Part shown: piece by piece, positions 33,936-42,745 of the stretch
How the letters are laid out: each line of letters opens with the position of its first letter
How positions within the stretch are numbered: the stretch's first letter is position 1
Position numbers and translations under genes: made by a program
Notes under the pieces: model-generated
Seen by the model: only the letters and a program-made list of their open reading frames with translations
Databases searched by the model: none
What the model was told of the DNA's origin: nothing
Source of the DNA: Acidobacteriota bacterium
Lineage (GTDB): Bacteria; Acidobacteriota; Terriglobia; Bryobacterales; Bryobacteraceae
DNA: 64,000 nucleotides
Assembly: GCA_017307505.1 (NCBI GenBank)
Contig: JAFKEE010000047.1
Coordinates: 43,277-107,276, forward strand
Direction of reading: 5' to 3'

Positions 33936-35633
33936 CTACTCGGCCAGCGCTCGATGGACAAACGAAACCGCAATCGATCCTTCGCCGACTGCCGATGCCA
34001 TGCGCTTGACATTGCCGCACCGAACGTCACCGACGGCAAAGACGCCAGGAAGTGAGGTCTCGAGCAGATAAGGTGAGCGGTGGAGTGGCCAACGGGCAGC
34101 GGCGAGATCTTCCGGCGTCAGATCCCATCCGGTCTTGATGAAACCACTCACATCGAGCGCGACCCGGGCATTCAACCAATTGGTGTTGGCTTCGGCCCCC
34201 GTCATCATGAACACGTGCCTGATGTTCTTACTCATGACCGCGTCCGCGCCGTCACGCCACTGCACACACTCCAGATGTCCGTTTCCCTCCAGGGAGACGA
34301 TCTCGGTTCTCGTCCTGACCTGGATTGTTGCGGTCTCCTCGATCCGCCGAATCAAGTATCGCGACATGCCTGCTGAGAGACTGCCGGAGCGAACGAGCAA
34401 ATGGACACACCTCGCCGACTGCGCCAGGAACAACGCTGCCTGACCGGCTGAGTTCGCCCCGCCTACGACGACGACCTCATCGCCGCAACAGAGCTGCGCT
34501 TCCATGAAGGTGGCGTTGTAGTAGACACCCGCACCTTCGAACTGACCGAGATTCCGAAACGACGGCCTGCGGTAGCGAGCCCCAGTGGCAATGACAACTG
34601 TGCGTGCCGGAATCGTCAAGCCGCCCTCGAGTCGAACGCCGTAAGCGCCGGGTTCACGGACCAACTCCACCGCGCCTGTCGCGATCATGATCTCGGCACC
34701 AAACTTCCGTGCCTGGGCCTCGGCGCTTGCGGCCAGATCCCGGCCTGAAATTCCCGTTGGAAATCCAAGGTAGTTCTCGATCTTCGAACTGGAGGCGGCT
34801 TGTCCTCCAGGGGAGCTCGCCTCGATGACCAGCACATCGAGGCCTTCGGAAGCCCCGTATACGGCGGCCGCAAGTCCCGCCGGTCCGGCGCCGACGATGA
34901 CAACATCGCGCCGGTGAACGTGATCGATCGCCTTATTGAAGCCGAGACAATCGGCGATTTCCTGATTTGAGGGATTCCTGAGCACCGTTTCGCCACGGCA
35001 GATCACGACGGGCAGGTGGGCCGGGTCCACCTCAAAGCGAGCGAGCAATTCGCCGACATCGGCGCCTTGATCAAGGTCGAGGCACTTGAAGGGGTGGTTA
35101 TTGCGCGTCAGGAATTGTTTAATGCGCAGTGTTGCCGCGGACCCGGCGGAGCCGATCAGCAAAACGTCGCCGACCCCGTGTGCAACCATCGCGGCCCGCC
35201 GTTGGATTAGCGTTCTCATCAACAGTTCGCTGATTTCGGCGTCAGCATGAATGAGTGAGAGCATCTGGTCGCGCGTCAGTTGTACGACCTGGCCAGAGAC
35301 ACTCACCCGGAGGCGCATCTGCGCCGGGCGGCCAAGAATCATGCTGATGTCTCCAGTAAATTGAGACGGCCCGACAACCGCAACCAGAATCTCCTCCAGC
35401 GCCGATGGGCGGATGACCACGATCTCACCTGCCTCCAGTACGAAGAACGGCACGTTGGTTTGGCCGCCTTCGATTAACACTTCACCGCGCGTGATTGGAC
35501 GAACCACTCCGCACGAAGCAATCCGTGCAATTTGCGCAGAACTCAGCACCGGAAACATGAGCGCTGCATCCGCGGCGTCTGAGAGCAAGGTCGAGCGTGC
35601 AGTTTCACTCACAGGACGCTCGCTTTCGACCAT
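33936..35633 (-). CDS. cyclic-nucleotide-domain FAD oxidoreductase, thioredoxin-reductase-like without CxxC
   Basis: A 565-residue three-part protein. Residues about 25-140 are a cNMP-binding (Crp-type) beta barrel (ITRGEVLIEGGQTNVPFFVLEAGEIVVI, TGDISMILGRPAQMR). About 150-230 is a thioredoxin-like segment (PFKCLDLDQGADVGELLARFEVD). The rest is a pyridine-nucleotide-disulfide oxidoreductase with FAD site VVIVGAGPAGLAAAVYGASEG and NADPH site VVVVGGANSAGQAALFLAQ. The redox-active CxxC found before the second nucleotide site in thioredoxin reductases is missing (YNATFMEAQLCC). The start at MVESERPVSE is chosen; the longer frame is unlikely. Redox partner and ligand unknown. Confidence 0.85.
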   Translation of the reverse strand: MVESERPVSETARSTLLSDAADAALMFPVLSSAQIARIASCGVVRPITRGEVLIEGGQTNVPFFVLEAGEIVVIRPSALEEILVAVVGPSQFTGDISMILGRPAQMRLRVSVSGQVVQLTRDQMLSLIHADAEISELLMRTLIQRRAAMVAHGVGDVLLIGSAGSAATLRIKQFLTRNNHPFKCLDLDQGADVGELLARFEVDPAHLPVVICRGETVLRNPSNQEIADCLGFNKAIDHVHRRDVVIVGAGPAGLAAAVYGASEGLDVLVIEASSPGGQAASSSKIENYLGFPTGISGRDLAASAEAQARKFGAEIMIATGAVELVREPGAYGVRLEGGLTIPARTVVIATGARYRRPSFRNLGQFEGAGVYYNATFMEAQLCCGDEVVVVGGANSAGQAALFLAQSARCVHLLVRSGSLSAGMSRYLIRRIEETATIQVRTRTEIVSLEGNGHLECVQWRDGADAVMSKNIRHVFMMTGAEANTNWLNARVALDVSGFIKTGWDLTPEDLAAARWPLHRSPYLLETSLPGVFAVGDVRCGNVKRMASAVGEGSIAVSFVHRALAE

Positions 35634-36071
35634 AGGTGCGGGCGACACCCAGAGCGCCCAACGCCGTTTGCGACTGGACGCGGCAGGTCCTGCAGACGTG
35701 TCACAGAGCGTAGCCGAAACCCACCCGTCCCACGGTTGAGTGTTGAGACGCGCAGCGGGCATCTCAACACGCCGGACTTGCTCTCACGCAGGAAGCGCCG
35801 CCTGCGGGTGCACAGTGCCGGGGTGGCGGAACAGCCCCTTTCGCCGTTGAACACCACTACACTGCCCACCCGCTGAGCCGCTTCAGGTGGCACTTGCCTG
35901 CTGGGTAAATAGTTCTTCTGCATGCTGGGACCTCCCGGTACGCTTCGGCCGTCTGCCGAGACACCCGGCTTTCCGTGAACCGCTTGCCGGCATCGATTGC
36001 GCACACGGCCTTGAGGCTCCGGTGCCACGTTCGTGCCGCCCACTCCCGTCGTCTGTCGCTGTCTTGCAGTC
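35634..36071. other. spacer without a recognised gene
   Basis: Short frames on both strands have no motif or ribosome site. The stretch presumably holds the promoter of the FAD oxidoreductase gene and the 3' flank of the lyase-family gene. Confidence 0.45.
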
Positions 36072-37007
36072 TCAGCTTCGAATCTCCGATCGCGGGCCGC
36101 CAGAGGTCCGCGTGCGGTAGTCGGTCTCGAAGAAGCCGTTGATGTCGGCGTAAGAGACCAGGCTCTCGAAGCCTGTGAAACTCCCCTCCGACTTCAACTT
36201 CCGGGCTGCGCCCGTGAAACCGTTCCATGCCGCAAGCGCCAACGCGCCACCGACACTGATGCGTCGCACCCCGAGGGCTGCGATGGCGGCCACACTCAAA
36301 CCACAATTCCGAACCACCAGGACATTCACCGGCTTCGGCCGAACCGCATCAACGAGCGTTTTGATCGCCGTGGGATCATGAGGGCCGGGTGCGAATAGCA
36401 CGTCTGCGCCCGCCTCAGCGAATGCCTGCAGACGACGGACCGACTCGCGAAGCGGCTCAGGATGGCCGACCAGGAAACATTCTGCCCTGGCCGTCAGAAG
36501 GACGCCAGTCCCGGACTGATCGATCGCCTCGCGCGCAGCGCGCACCCGCTCGACGGCGAGCGGCAGTTCGTAAAGCGGCGATGATCGATCGCCAGTCGCA
36601 TCCTCGATCGACAGCCCCGCGACGCCGGTCGCGATGCAGCGGGTGACACTACCGGCGACGTCCCGCGGTGACTCTCCGTAACCAGAAATGAAGTCCGCAT
36701 TGACTGGAACATCGACGGCGCCCGCGATATCGGCGATGTGGGCCAGATTGCGCTCACAAGTGAGGGTAACTTCGGAATCAGGCATGCCCTGCGAGAACGA
36801 GAAGCCCGCGCTGGTTGTCGCCAGCGCGGGGAAGCCGAGTTGTTGCAGGAACCGTGCAGAGCCGATGTCCCACGGATTGGGCATCACAAAGCAGCCTGCC
36901 TCATGCAGAGCGCGGAAAGCCCGTCGACGGGCGCTGAAGTTCTGCTGTGAGCTCCCGTCCTTTGTTCCCATAGGGTGCGGTGTCATTGGCTTTCTGAACG
37001 TTTCCAT
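36072..37007 (-). CDS. isocitrate lyase/phosphoenolpyruvate mutase family protein
   Basis: A 311-residue TIM-barrel protein of the ICL/PEPM family: FVMPNPWDIGSARFLQQLGFPALATTSAG near the N-terminus, then VPVNADFISGYG, GVAGLSIEDATGD, LLTARAECFLVGHPEPLRESVRRLQAFAEAGADVLFAPG and VRRISVGGALALAAW. The KKCGH loop of true isocitrate lyase is absent, so it belongs to the oxaloacetate-hydrolase/2-methylisocitrate-lyase/mutase-like side; the substrate cannot be read from sequence. The ATG (METFRKP) has GGAGATGAG upstream. Neighbours are an SDR and an MBL hydrolase on the same strand. Confidence 0.86.
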   Translation of the reverse strand: METFRKPMTPHPMGTKDGSSQQNFSARRRAFRALHEAGCFVMPNPWDIGSARFLQQLGFPALATTSAGFSFSQGMPDSEVTLTCERNLAHIADIAGAVDVPVNADFISGYGESPRDVAGSVTRCIATGVAGLSIEDATGDRSSPLYELPLAVERVRAAREAIDQSGTGVLLTARAECFLVGHPEPLRESVRRLQAFAEAGADVLFAPGPHDPTAIKTLVDAVRPKPVNVLVVRNCGLSVAAIAALGVRRISVGGALALAAWNGFTGAARKLKSEGSFTGFESLVSYADINGFFETDYRTRTSGGPRSEIRS

Positions 37008-37125
37008 CTCATCTCCGATCGTAGTGAACCTCAGCGGACAGACTGAAATAGCGCGATCTGACACGGGCAGGAACGCCGGAATTGACGTGCATCGGAGGCT
37101 CGTTCTTTCTGTGCCTCTGGCGTTC

Positions 37126-37905
37126 CTACGCCGATTGCAGAGTTGGCTTCCTGGCTTGTGTTACCGACTGCACAAGCCAGTCGTCGAAATGCAACGCGCC
37201 CAGTTTCGCGTTGTTGTCAGGAACCAGCGACCGGTCGGTAACCGTGATGCCGTAGTAGCGAGCTTTTGGGTCAGCGATGACCTCTCGCGGATCCTGGCGC
37301 GCGGCAAGGTCCCGGCGGGCCGCTTCGTCCAGACGAAGCCGTTCCGGTCCCCCGATTTCAACAGTGCCGTTTACCGCTGAGTTCGTTGCGTAGCCGGCCA
37401 ATGCCTTCGCTATATCCTGGGCAGCCATGGGCTGGAATTGAACAGGCGGCAGGCGTACCTCGTTGCCGGCCGTGGAAAAATCGGCGATCGGCTTTACGAA
37501 CTCGAAGAACTGAGTCGCGCGCACAATCGTGTAAGGAACGGAGGATCCTTTGATCAGGTTCTCCTGAGCGAGCTTCGCGCGAAAGAACCCGCTTTCGAGG
37601 AGGCGGTCGGTCCCTACGACCGACAACGCAACATGGTGTCCGACCCCTGCCGCCGCTTCATAGGCGAGGAGATTGCGGGTCGATGTCTCGAAGAACTTCA
37701 GCACGGCCGCATCCTCCCAGGAAGGTGAATTCGTTACGTCGACCACTGCCGTGGCGCCCTTCAGCGCTTCCGCGAGTCCCTCGCCGGTGATGCTGTTGAC
37801 GCCGGTATTGGGCGCAGCCGCCAAGGCTTCATGGCCAAGCTCACGAAGCTGATTGACCAGCTTCGATCCAATGAGTCCAGTACCGCCGATTACTACGATT
37901 TTCAT
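37126..37905 (-). CDS. NAD(P)-binding SDR-family (NmrA-like) oxidoreductase
   Basis: A 259-residue atypical short-chain dehydrogenase with the nucleotide-binding GxxGxxG at the start (IVVIGGTGLIGSKLVNQL). Later come VVDVTNSPSWEDAAVLKFF and VGHHVALSVVGTDRL where the catalytic loop should be, but no YxxxK catalytic pair is evident, as in NmrA-like sensor or NAD(P)H-binding proteins. The C-terminal half (VPYTIVRATQFFEFV) is the substrate-side region. It may be a redox sensor or a reductase. It lies in the same-strand group 35.6-38.9 kb between a lyase-like and an MBL gene. Confidence 0.83.
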   Translation of the reverse strand: MKIVVIGGTGLIGSKLVNQLRELGHEALAAAPNTGVNSITGEGLAEALKGATAVVDVTNSPSWEDAAVLKFFETSTRNLLAYEAAAGVGHHVALSVVGTDRLLESGFFRAKLAQENLIKGSSVPYTIVRATQFFEFVKPIADFSTAGNEVRLPPVQFQPMAAQDIAKALAGYATNSAVNGTVEIGGPERLRLDEAARRDLAARQDPREVIADPKARYYGITVTDRSLVPDNNAKLGALHFDDWLVQSVTQARKPTLQSA

Positions 37906-37985
37906 AGTGGTTTCCTTTCGATTGCCGAGTTCTCACCCGGCCGCGCTCACTCGGTTTGGACAAGACAGGCCACGCGTTCTCGCGG

Positions 37986-38948
37986 TTAATACTCCCAGGG
38001 GCCCGGTACACAACGGAAGCCGTCACCGGCGGCCGCCACATGACACACGGACGGGAACGACAGGTGGGTGGCCACCAGCGATCCGCGACTCGCCGCCAAC
38101 TCTCGCAGAAGACCCACCCTGACGCGGGCCGCCTCCTCGGGGTCATGTTCGAAACCGTTGTACCAGTCGGGGTGCTCGAAGCCGACCTGGAACACGGCAT
38201 CGCCCGCGAACATCAGCCGGTCGCCGCCGGACGCGAGGCGTACGACACTGTGCCCCGGCGTGTGCCCGCCGGTGCGACTCACCAGCACCCCCGGCGCAAC
38301 CTCGTACTCCTTATCGAACGGCCGCAACTGACGGTCGTACTCTTTCAGGAACTGCGTCGCCGTCCGCCGAAGCGCGTCCGGGAACCCATCCGGCATGTGG
38401 ACGCGGGAGAAATCGGGACGTCCGCCCCAGAACCTGGCTTCGAAATCCGACACGTGGATTCGCAGATCGGGACGCAGCCGCTCCCGCACCCCCTCGACGA
38501 GCAGCCCGCCACAGTGGTCCATATGCATGTGGGTGAGCACCACGTCTGTCACGGAGGCGAGGTCCAGGCCGGCGGCCTGCAGGCGCTGGACTAACTTCCC
38601 GGCGCGCGGCAGGTTCAAGCCCGGGTCCGACCCAATCCCCGCATCAATGAGGATGGTCCGTCCGCCGCTGCGAACGACGACCACGTTCAGCGCCCACTCG
38701 AGCACGTCGGGCGGCAGGAACTGGTCCTCCAGCCACGCCCCCCGTACGGCCGGGTCGACGTTGTGGCCCAACATCGCGCCTGGCAGAGTCAGCACCCCGT
38801 CGCTGATCACGAGCACATCCAGGTCGCCGACCCGCAGCGCGTAGCGCGACGGCACCAGATCATCGGGCCCCGGTCTGCCGGGGTAGGAAGTGTTGTCCAG
38901 GTTTGCGTTTGCTGGATCGATTTGAGTCGTCGAATCAAGGTTGTTCAT
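37986..38948 (-). CDS. metallo-beta-lactamase-fold hydrolase
   Basis: A 320-residue MBL-fold protein with the HxHxDH zinc motif in VVLTHMHMDHCGG. Further ligands follow: GGHTPGH, then FAGDAVFQVG (Asp) and VATHLSFP (His). The N-terminal ~30 residues (MNNLDSTTQIDPANANLDNTS) are polar. Such proteins hydrolyse lactones, thioesters or phosphodiesters; no specificity is visible. The chosen ATG starts just upstream of the domain; the longer frame to 39563 is composed of Arg/Pro/Gly shadow sequence and is rejected. First gene of the minus-strand group ending at 33936. Confidence 0.88.
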   Translation of the reverse strand: MNNLDSTTQIDPANANLDNTSYPGRPGPDDLVPSRYALRVGDLDVLVISDGVLTLPGAMLGHNVDPAVRGAWLEDQFLPPDVLEWALNVVVVRSGGRTILIDAGIGSDPGLNLPRAGKLVQRLQAAGLDLASVTDVVLTHMHMDHCGGLLVEGVRERLRPDLRIHVSDFEARFWGGRPDFSRVHMPDGFPDALRRTATQFLKEYDRQLRPFDKEYEVAPGVLVSRTGGHTPGHSVVRLASGGDRLMFAGDAVFQVGFEHPDWYNGFEHDPEEAARVRVGLLRELAASRGSLVATHLSFPSVCHVAAAGDGFRCVPGPWEY

Positions 38949-39393
38949 GAAGTTCCTTCGTGGCCCGCATTCTGCCTCTGTGTTTTTTCGGTTGCACCGA
39001 CGCTCTGCTGGGCAACCTGACAGAATGCATTCGATGGTCCAATCGATCTCCGAGGCTGGGCGTGTTGACCGCAAGGCACTTACCGGTGGGGCTTGCAGAG
39101 CGCGCAGCTGAACGCTGCCGATGTTTCGTGAGTCGAGTTCGCCGTCGCCTGTCAGATCGCGAAATATCGTGAGGGTTCCATCCCTTGGAAGATTGTCCGG
39201 GCCTCCTCTGCGACGGGAGGGGCACCTGGGGAGTGGACGACGTCCCGGGACGCCCTGCGCCCACGTGCCGTGCATCCTGGCATACGGTTTAGCCATGTCG
39301 GCATCGCGGCTGTTCTTCCTTGAGCCGCTGTTCCGTAGGCCACCAGGTTTCTCTGCTTTGCGGGATTGCCCACGACACGCTGCACCCGTTCCC
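38949..39393. other. spacer without a recognised gene
   Basis: I see no supported gene in this part of the accessory region; the short frames present are shadow-like. Confidence 0.45.
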
Positions 39394-40034
39394 TCATTGG
39401 GCGAAGTTGGCCCGGCGGCATTTGCACTTTTCTTCGTTTCGGGTCGGCCAAGCCGGAGGTGTGTCGACGTATGGCCCATCAACATCTGCGGGAGGTTCCA
39501 GTAATAGCGGGGCCGGCTCCTGCCGCTCGCGAAAGACGGTTTGACGCGAGACACTGGAGACACGCTGGGACTCGCTGGTGTTCAATTGCCGGTGGAGGGT
39601 GGCGAGGTCGGCGCGACTGCGGCGCCAGGCGCGGGCCTCGAGGTCCTGGCTTGTGCGGAGACAGGCCGTGTCGCGGGCGCTTCTGTCTCGGATAGCGACA
39701 TAGGTCCGGTAGGCGGGATCGGCGTTGGGGCACTCCGTGGTCACCGACTCCCAATCGCGCTCGATGGCGACGGTGAGGGCGGTCGTTTCGACTAGGGAGT
39801 AGCTGGCCTTGCACCAGAGTTCTTCGGCGACGGAATCGGCCATGTGCTGTTCGAGGCGGGGGCGACGTGCTGGTGAACGTCGTCGCGAAGGGCTGAGAAG
39901 AGCGCCTGGTCCTCGATGCAGGTGATCAGGCTGGCCAAGTCGTCCCCCAGCAGGAGGTCGTTCTCGGCGCGAGTGGTTTGCAGGAAGCGACGGGAGGGCG
40001 TGAAGCCGTCCGTCGCCGGTTTGAAGATTTCCAT
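39394..40034 (-). pseudogene. frameshifted accessory gene distantly like the 'ANQANA' family
   Basis: From an ATG at 40034 the frame reads MEIFKPATDGF..., runs through ENDLLLGDDLASLITCIEDQ and DDVHQHVAP, and then breaks at a run of five G on the plus strand (39858-39862). Inserting one base there (C on the minus strand) restores DDVHQHVAPRLEQHMADSVAEELWCKASYSL and a 213-residue protein to the stop at 39394. The span of 641 nt is one base short of whole codons, which agrees. The helical, Leu-rich middle resembles the family of 32883-33590; the N-terminal ANQANA part is absent. Either a recent frameshift in a degenerate gene or a base-call error in a homopolymer. Confidence 0.65.
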
Positions 40035-40340
40035 GTCCACTCCTCGGCCGAACCTGTACACCACGGCAGCGAGCGATTCTGGAGGCTGCGGTTGTAAGTG
40101 GTTGGAAGGAAGCGAAGATAAATCCTGAGCGGCGGGCACTCGATACGGCTGACCGCTGGAATTGGAGGAGAAGTGGGGTCCTTGCACCGCTGAGAACTGC
40201 TCGCCGCTATGCCGAGAATTGTGGGGACAGTTGCATCCGTCCCAACGTGGTTTCTCTTCTGATTGCGGACTGTATTGTGCTGTTTGTCGGATATGGCGCA
40301 CGGCTGGGTTCGCGGGGCAAGCGCGAGTCGCTGTACTGAG
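40035..40340. other. spacer beside the transposase remnant
   Basis: This stretch is partly AT-richer and carries no supported gene. It lies between the frameshifted gene and the dispersed repeat at 40341. Confidence 0.4.
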
Positions 40341-40440
40341 TTCGGTGGATGACGGACCGGCGAGATCGTCAAAACAGGGAGCGGTTTTGGCTGAGCTCCT
40401 GGGTGATTCCCCGCAATTGGGGGCCAGGTTCTGCCGATTC
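40341..40440. repeat. dispersed repeat, copy A
   Basis: By eye about 70-75% like 43482-43577, in the same orientation. Shared anchors include TCGGTGGATGA, GACCGG, GGCTGAG and GGCC...CTG. Copy A overlaps the 3' end of the transposase remnant, so the repeat may be the end of an old IS element. Confidence 0.5.
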
Positions 40441-41025
40441 GTGGTGCGACGGGTCAAGCTGAAGGGCATCCTGTTCGTCCTTCGCCTGAGCATCCTTGAG
40501 GATCTGCTCTACGGTCTCCAGCCGGTTCTGCTCGCGCTCGCTCAGTTTGGCGTAACTGTGCGATTTACGTTGGCTCGCATTGGCCGCGACCTTGCTGCCA
40601 TCAATAGCGATCTGGCCCAGTTGCACCATGCCGGCCTTCCGGCAGAGAGCGAGAACCTACAAAAACAATTTCGCCAGTTCCTGCAGGTGGACCTGCTGGA
40701 ACGTGGAGATCGTGTCGTGATCAGGGTGCTGATCGGCGGCAAGATAGCGAAAAAGCACTTCGTCGTAAGTGGCGCGCTCCAACTGACGAGAACTCCGCTT
40801 GCCTACGACATAGCCGTAGACCAGAAGACGGACGAAGAGAATCGGATGATAAGCGGCCTTGCCGCGGCAGTCCTTGCGCGCATGGGTATCGAGGAAGGGG
40901 CTCAGATCGAGAGCGTCAACGACATTGGCGACAAAGCGGGCCAGGTGGCCTTCGGGCAGCCAGTCCTGGAGGGAAGGGAGAAGGAGAAAAGGCTGATCCA
41001 GATCACAGGGCCGAAATCTCTTCAT
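40369..41025 (-). pseudogene. IS1182-like transposase remnant, amber-interrupted and truncated
   Basis: The first 122 residues (MKRFRPCDLDQPFLLLPSLQ..., HLARFVANVVDALDLSPF, LVYGYVVGKRSSRQLE, DHDTISTFQQVHL) are the N-terminal DUF772 domain of IS1182-family transposases. At codon 123 a TAG (40657-40659) stands where family members have Gln; the frame then continues as VLALCRKAGMVQLGQIAIDG, KVAANASQRKSHSYAKLSE and so on. It ends at 40369 well before the DDE catalytic core is complete, so it is a decayed, C-terminally truncated copy that cannot transpose. No terminal inverted repeats could be fixed; the repeat at 40341-40440 may be one end. Confidence 0.8.
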
Positions 41026-41208
41026 TAGGGATAGAGCGTGGATGGAGCCAAGACCAATGAGGTTTCAGCAAATCGGCGCCCGGCCGGAATCTATTTCCGA
41101 CAGGCTCTCAGGCTGAAGGGCATCCCGCGAATCCGCACTGCTTAGGATGGATGCTTTGGCGGCAACACAGGCAGCGACACACCAGGACGCCCCCTGCCTT
41201 TCCCATCG

Positions 41209-41757
41209 CTAGGGGTTATCTGGAGGAGAAAGTTTCGGGCTGCGCCTTTTCGAGGCGGTCTTTTTTGCAGCTTCGCTCTCCTGCTTAATCGCAGCCGCCT
41301 CTTTCATCTGTACTCGAAACATCGGTATGGGCGGGACGGGAATACCCATGCGCTGCGTGGCGTTTTGCGCGAATTCTCTTACGAAGGGCCAGCAATGGAA
41401 CAGAGCATTGCCAGAGTGAAATGCACTTATCTCGAGAGGGGAAGGAGTGTAACCTGGCCGCAGATCGTACGTCAGCTCGTAGCAGCAACTAATGGAGAAT
41501 AGCTGCTTGTCGGGCTGCTTGTCGCCAATAGCTTCGAGCCTAATCTCAATAGCAAACGAGGCTTCATCGGAGTGAAATCCTGCCTCAAGTTGCCTATGTT
41601 GAAGGATCAACTCAAAGCCGCTCTCAACAACCGGCGGGGTGTCTGGACTAGTGGCAGCAAATCGCTTCAGCCTAATTGCGGCAAGTTCTGCATTATTCTG
41701 AAATACTGCAGTTGCTGTGAAGTCTTCCTTTGTCTGTTCAACCAAGAACGCGTTCAC
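41209..41757 (-). CDS. SecB-like chaperone of a toxin-antitoxin-chaperone (TAC) module
   Basis: A 182-residue protein with the SecB-type beta-sheet pattern: FELILQHRQLEAGFHSD..FAIEIRLEA, FSISCCYELTYDLRPG, then SAFHSGNALFHCWPFVREFAQNATQRMGIPVPPIPMFRV, which is the closing part of the SecB fold. The Lys/Ser-rich tail is extra. In known TAC modules a SecB-like chaperone protects and folds an unstable antitoxin. It is the last gene of the operon, 41 bp after the antitoxin, and its composition is AT-richer than the chromosome around it. True housekeeping SecB is less likely because of the context. Confidence 0.82.
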   Translation of the reverse strand: MNAFLVEQTKEDFTATAVFQNNAELAAIRLKRFAATSPDTPPVVESGFELILQHRQLEAGFHSDEASFAIEIRLEAIGDKQPDKQLFSISCCYELTYDLRPGYTPSPLEISAFHSGNALFHCWPFVREFAQNATQRMGIPVPPIPMFRVQMKEAAAIKQESEAAKKTASKRRSPKLSPPDNP

Positions 41758-41798
41758 TCAATCCATCCTCTCGCCCTGATCGCCTGCAACCGAAGATT

Positions 41799-42338
41799 TC
41801 AACTGGCGTAATACTGTTGGTTCTCTGTACAGATCCACTGGCGTGGATCCGTTACACTTTCCCACGGCCGACTTCGTGCGGGAGTTGAGGGTGCGATCGC
41901 AACAAAAACTCTCAACGTGGGAGACTCGCGACCTACCCTTTCACAAAGTACATTTAAATTGTTATGCGCATATTCGACATCTGTCTTCAGACGAATGAGC
42001 TCATCATTGCTTTTGTCAAGTAGCGCGCCAGCTTCCCATCGTTTGACACTTGCTTCACCAACCCCTAGATAGTCTGCAAATTCTTTCTGAGTCGCAAACC
42101 CAAGCCGCTTTCTGGCACTGACAATTTGCAAGGCTGAGAGTAAGCCAATGTGGTTTCGGTAAGCGGCATCTAGCCGCTTACCGAACTCCTTCGCTACTCG
42201 AGCGGGAATTGAGTAATGCCCGCATTTTGCACACAATTCGACCTCTGCAATGAATTTCAGAGTCACGCCCCTGAATTCCATTGTGATAAGTGATTCTTTA
42301 AGCTTTAAATTTCTTGCGCCGCATTTGTGGCACGTCAT
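41799..42338 (-). CDS. MqsA-type zinc-finger/HTH antitoxin with C-terminal extension
   Basis: A 179-residue antitoxin. The N-terminal YgiT/MqsA zinc finger uses C3-x2-C6 and C36-x2-C39; the middle is a Xre-type helix-turn-helix (TQKEFADYLGVGEASVKRWEAG, in parts). About 50 residues follow, ending in WICTENQQYYAS. That hydrophobic, aromatic end beyond the HTH resembles the chaperone-addiction (ChAD) tails of TAC antitoxins, which need a SecB-like chaperone to fold (inference). It should bind the palindrome at 42719-42732 and neutralise the toxin encoded 7 nt upstream. Confidence 0.85.
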   Translation of the reverse strand: MTCHKCGARNLKLKESLITMEFRGVTLKFIAEVELCAKCGHYSIPARVAKEFGKRLDAAYRNHIGLLSALQIVSARKRLGFATQKEFADYLGVGEASVKRWEAGALLDKSNDELIRLKTDVEYAHNNLNVLCERVGRESPTLRVFVAIAPSTPARSRPWESVTDPRQWICTENQQYYAS

Positions 42339-42345
42339 GAGATTA

Positions 42346-42702
42346 TTAGCCTCTATAAACCGGAGGGTGGAGTCCCCAGAGTTGGCAATTTGGGCGCCTC
42401 CCCTTCAGCGAGAACTTTACGAGCATCTTTCGTTCAAAGAACTCTGAGTTCCAGATGAACTGATGTGCGGGAGGGTCATTGAATTCTCTTGCGGGCCGGC
42501 TATCGCCTTCTCCGATCTCAAGAAACACAGCTGCAATCGCATCAGGGACCTCTGTGGGGCTAATCCCCAACTGGTCGAGGTCAGAGTATATTGCCGGATT
42601 CTCAATGGAGTAGCACCCAAGAGCCACCAATTTCTTCGCCTGCTTAAGCGCCCGACGCATGTCGTATGCATCGGCGTGGTTCTTCCCCTCGCTTCGGCTC
42701 AA
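42346..42702 (-). CDS. MqsR-like mRNA interferase toxin
   Basis: A ~118-residue protein with the arrangement of MqsR: a short leader, AYDMRRALKQAKKLV, then a helical segment DLDQLGISPTEVPDAIAAVF and a basic beta strand KMLVKFSLKG near the end. MqsR cleaves mRNA at GCU; that activity is inferred here from family and context, as similarity is modest. Start: TTG at 42702 has GGAG 8 nt upstream and is favoured; GTG at 42711 and ATG at 42660 are possible. It is the first gene of the toxin-antitoxin-SecB operon and ends 7 nt before the antitoxin. Confidence 0.72.
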   Translation of the reverse strand: MSRSEGKNHADAYDMRRALKQAKKLVALGCYSIENPAIYSDLDQLGISPTEVPDAIAAVFLEIGEGDSRPAREFNDPPAHQFIWNSEFFERKMLVKFSLKGRRPNCQLWGLHPPVYRG

Positions 42703-42717
42703 CGGCCGCACTCCAAA

Positions 42718-42745
42718 AGTATCATTTGATACCGCCCAGTGTCAA
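42718..42745 (-). promoter_or_regulatory. promoter of the toxin-antitoxin-chaperone operon with operator over the -10
   Basis: On the minus strand a perfect -35 TTGACA (42745-42740) is followed after 16 nt by GATACT (42723-42718) as a -10-like element. The inverted repeat GTATCA-TT-TGATAC (42719-42732) covers the -10, and TGTCAA/TTGACA arms (42740-42745 and 42756-42761) cover the -35. This is the layout of an autoregulated toxin-antitoxin promoter, with the MqsA-like antitoxin as the likely repressor. Confidence 0.7.

Noticed and set aside
35609..36043. Minus-strand frame of 144 codons between the FAD and lyase-family genes
   Set aside because: Overlaps the start of the FAD gene, is Arg/Ser/Pro-rich and shows no domain.
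19827..40659. Two in-frame amber codons (19827 and 40657) as a sign of amber recoding
   Set aside because: TAG ends intact genes here (for example the NHL gene at 11875, the DUF1080 gene at 47772 and the bicupin gene at 50770), and one site is in a decayed transposase.
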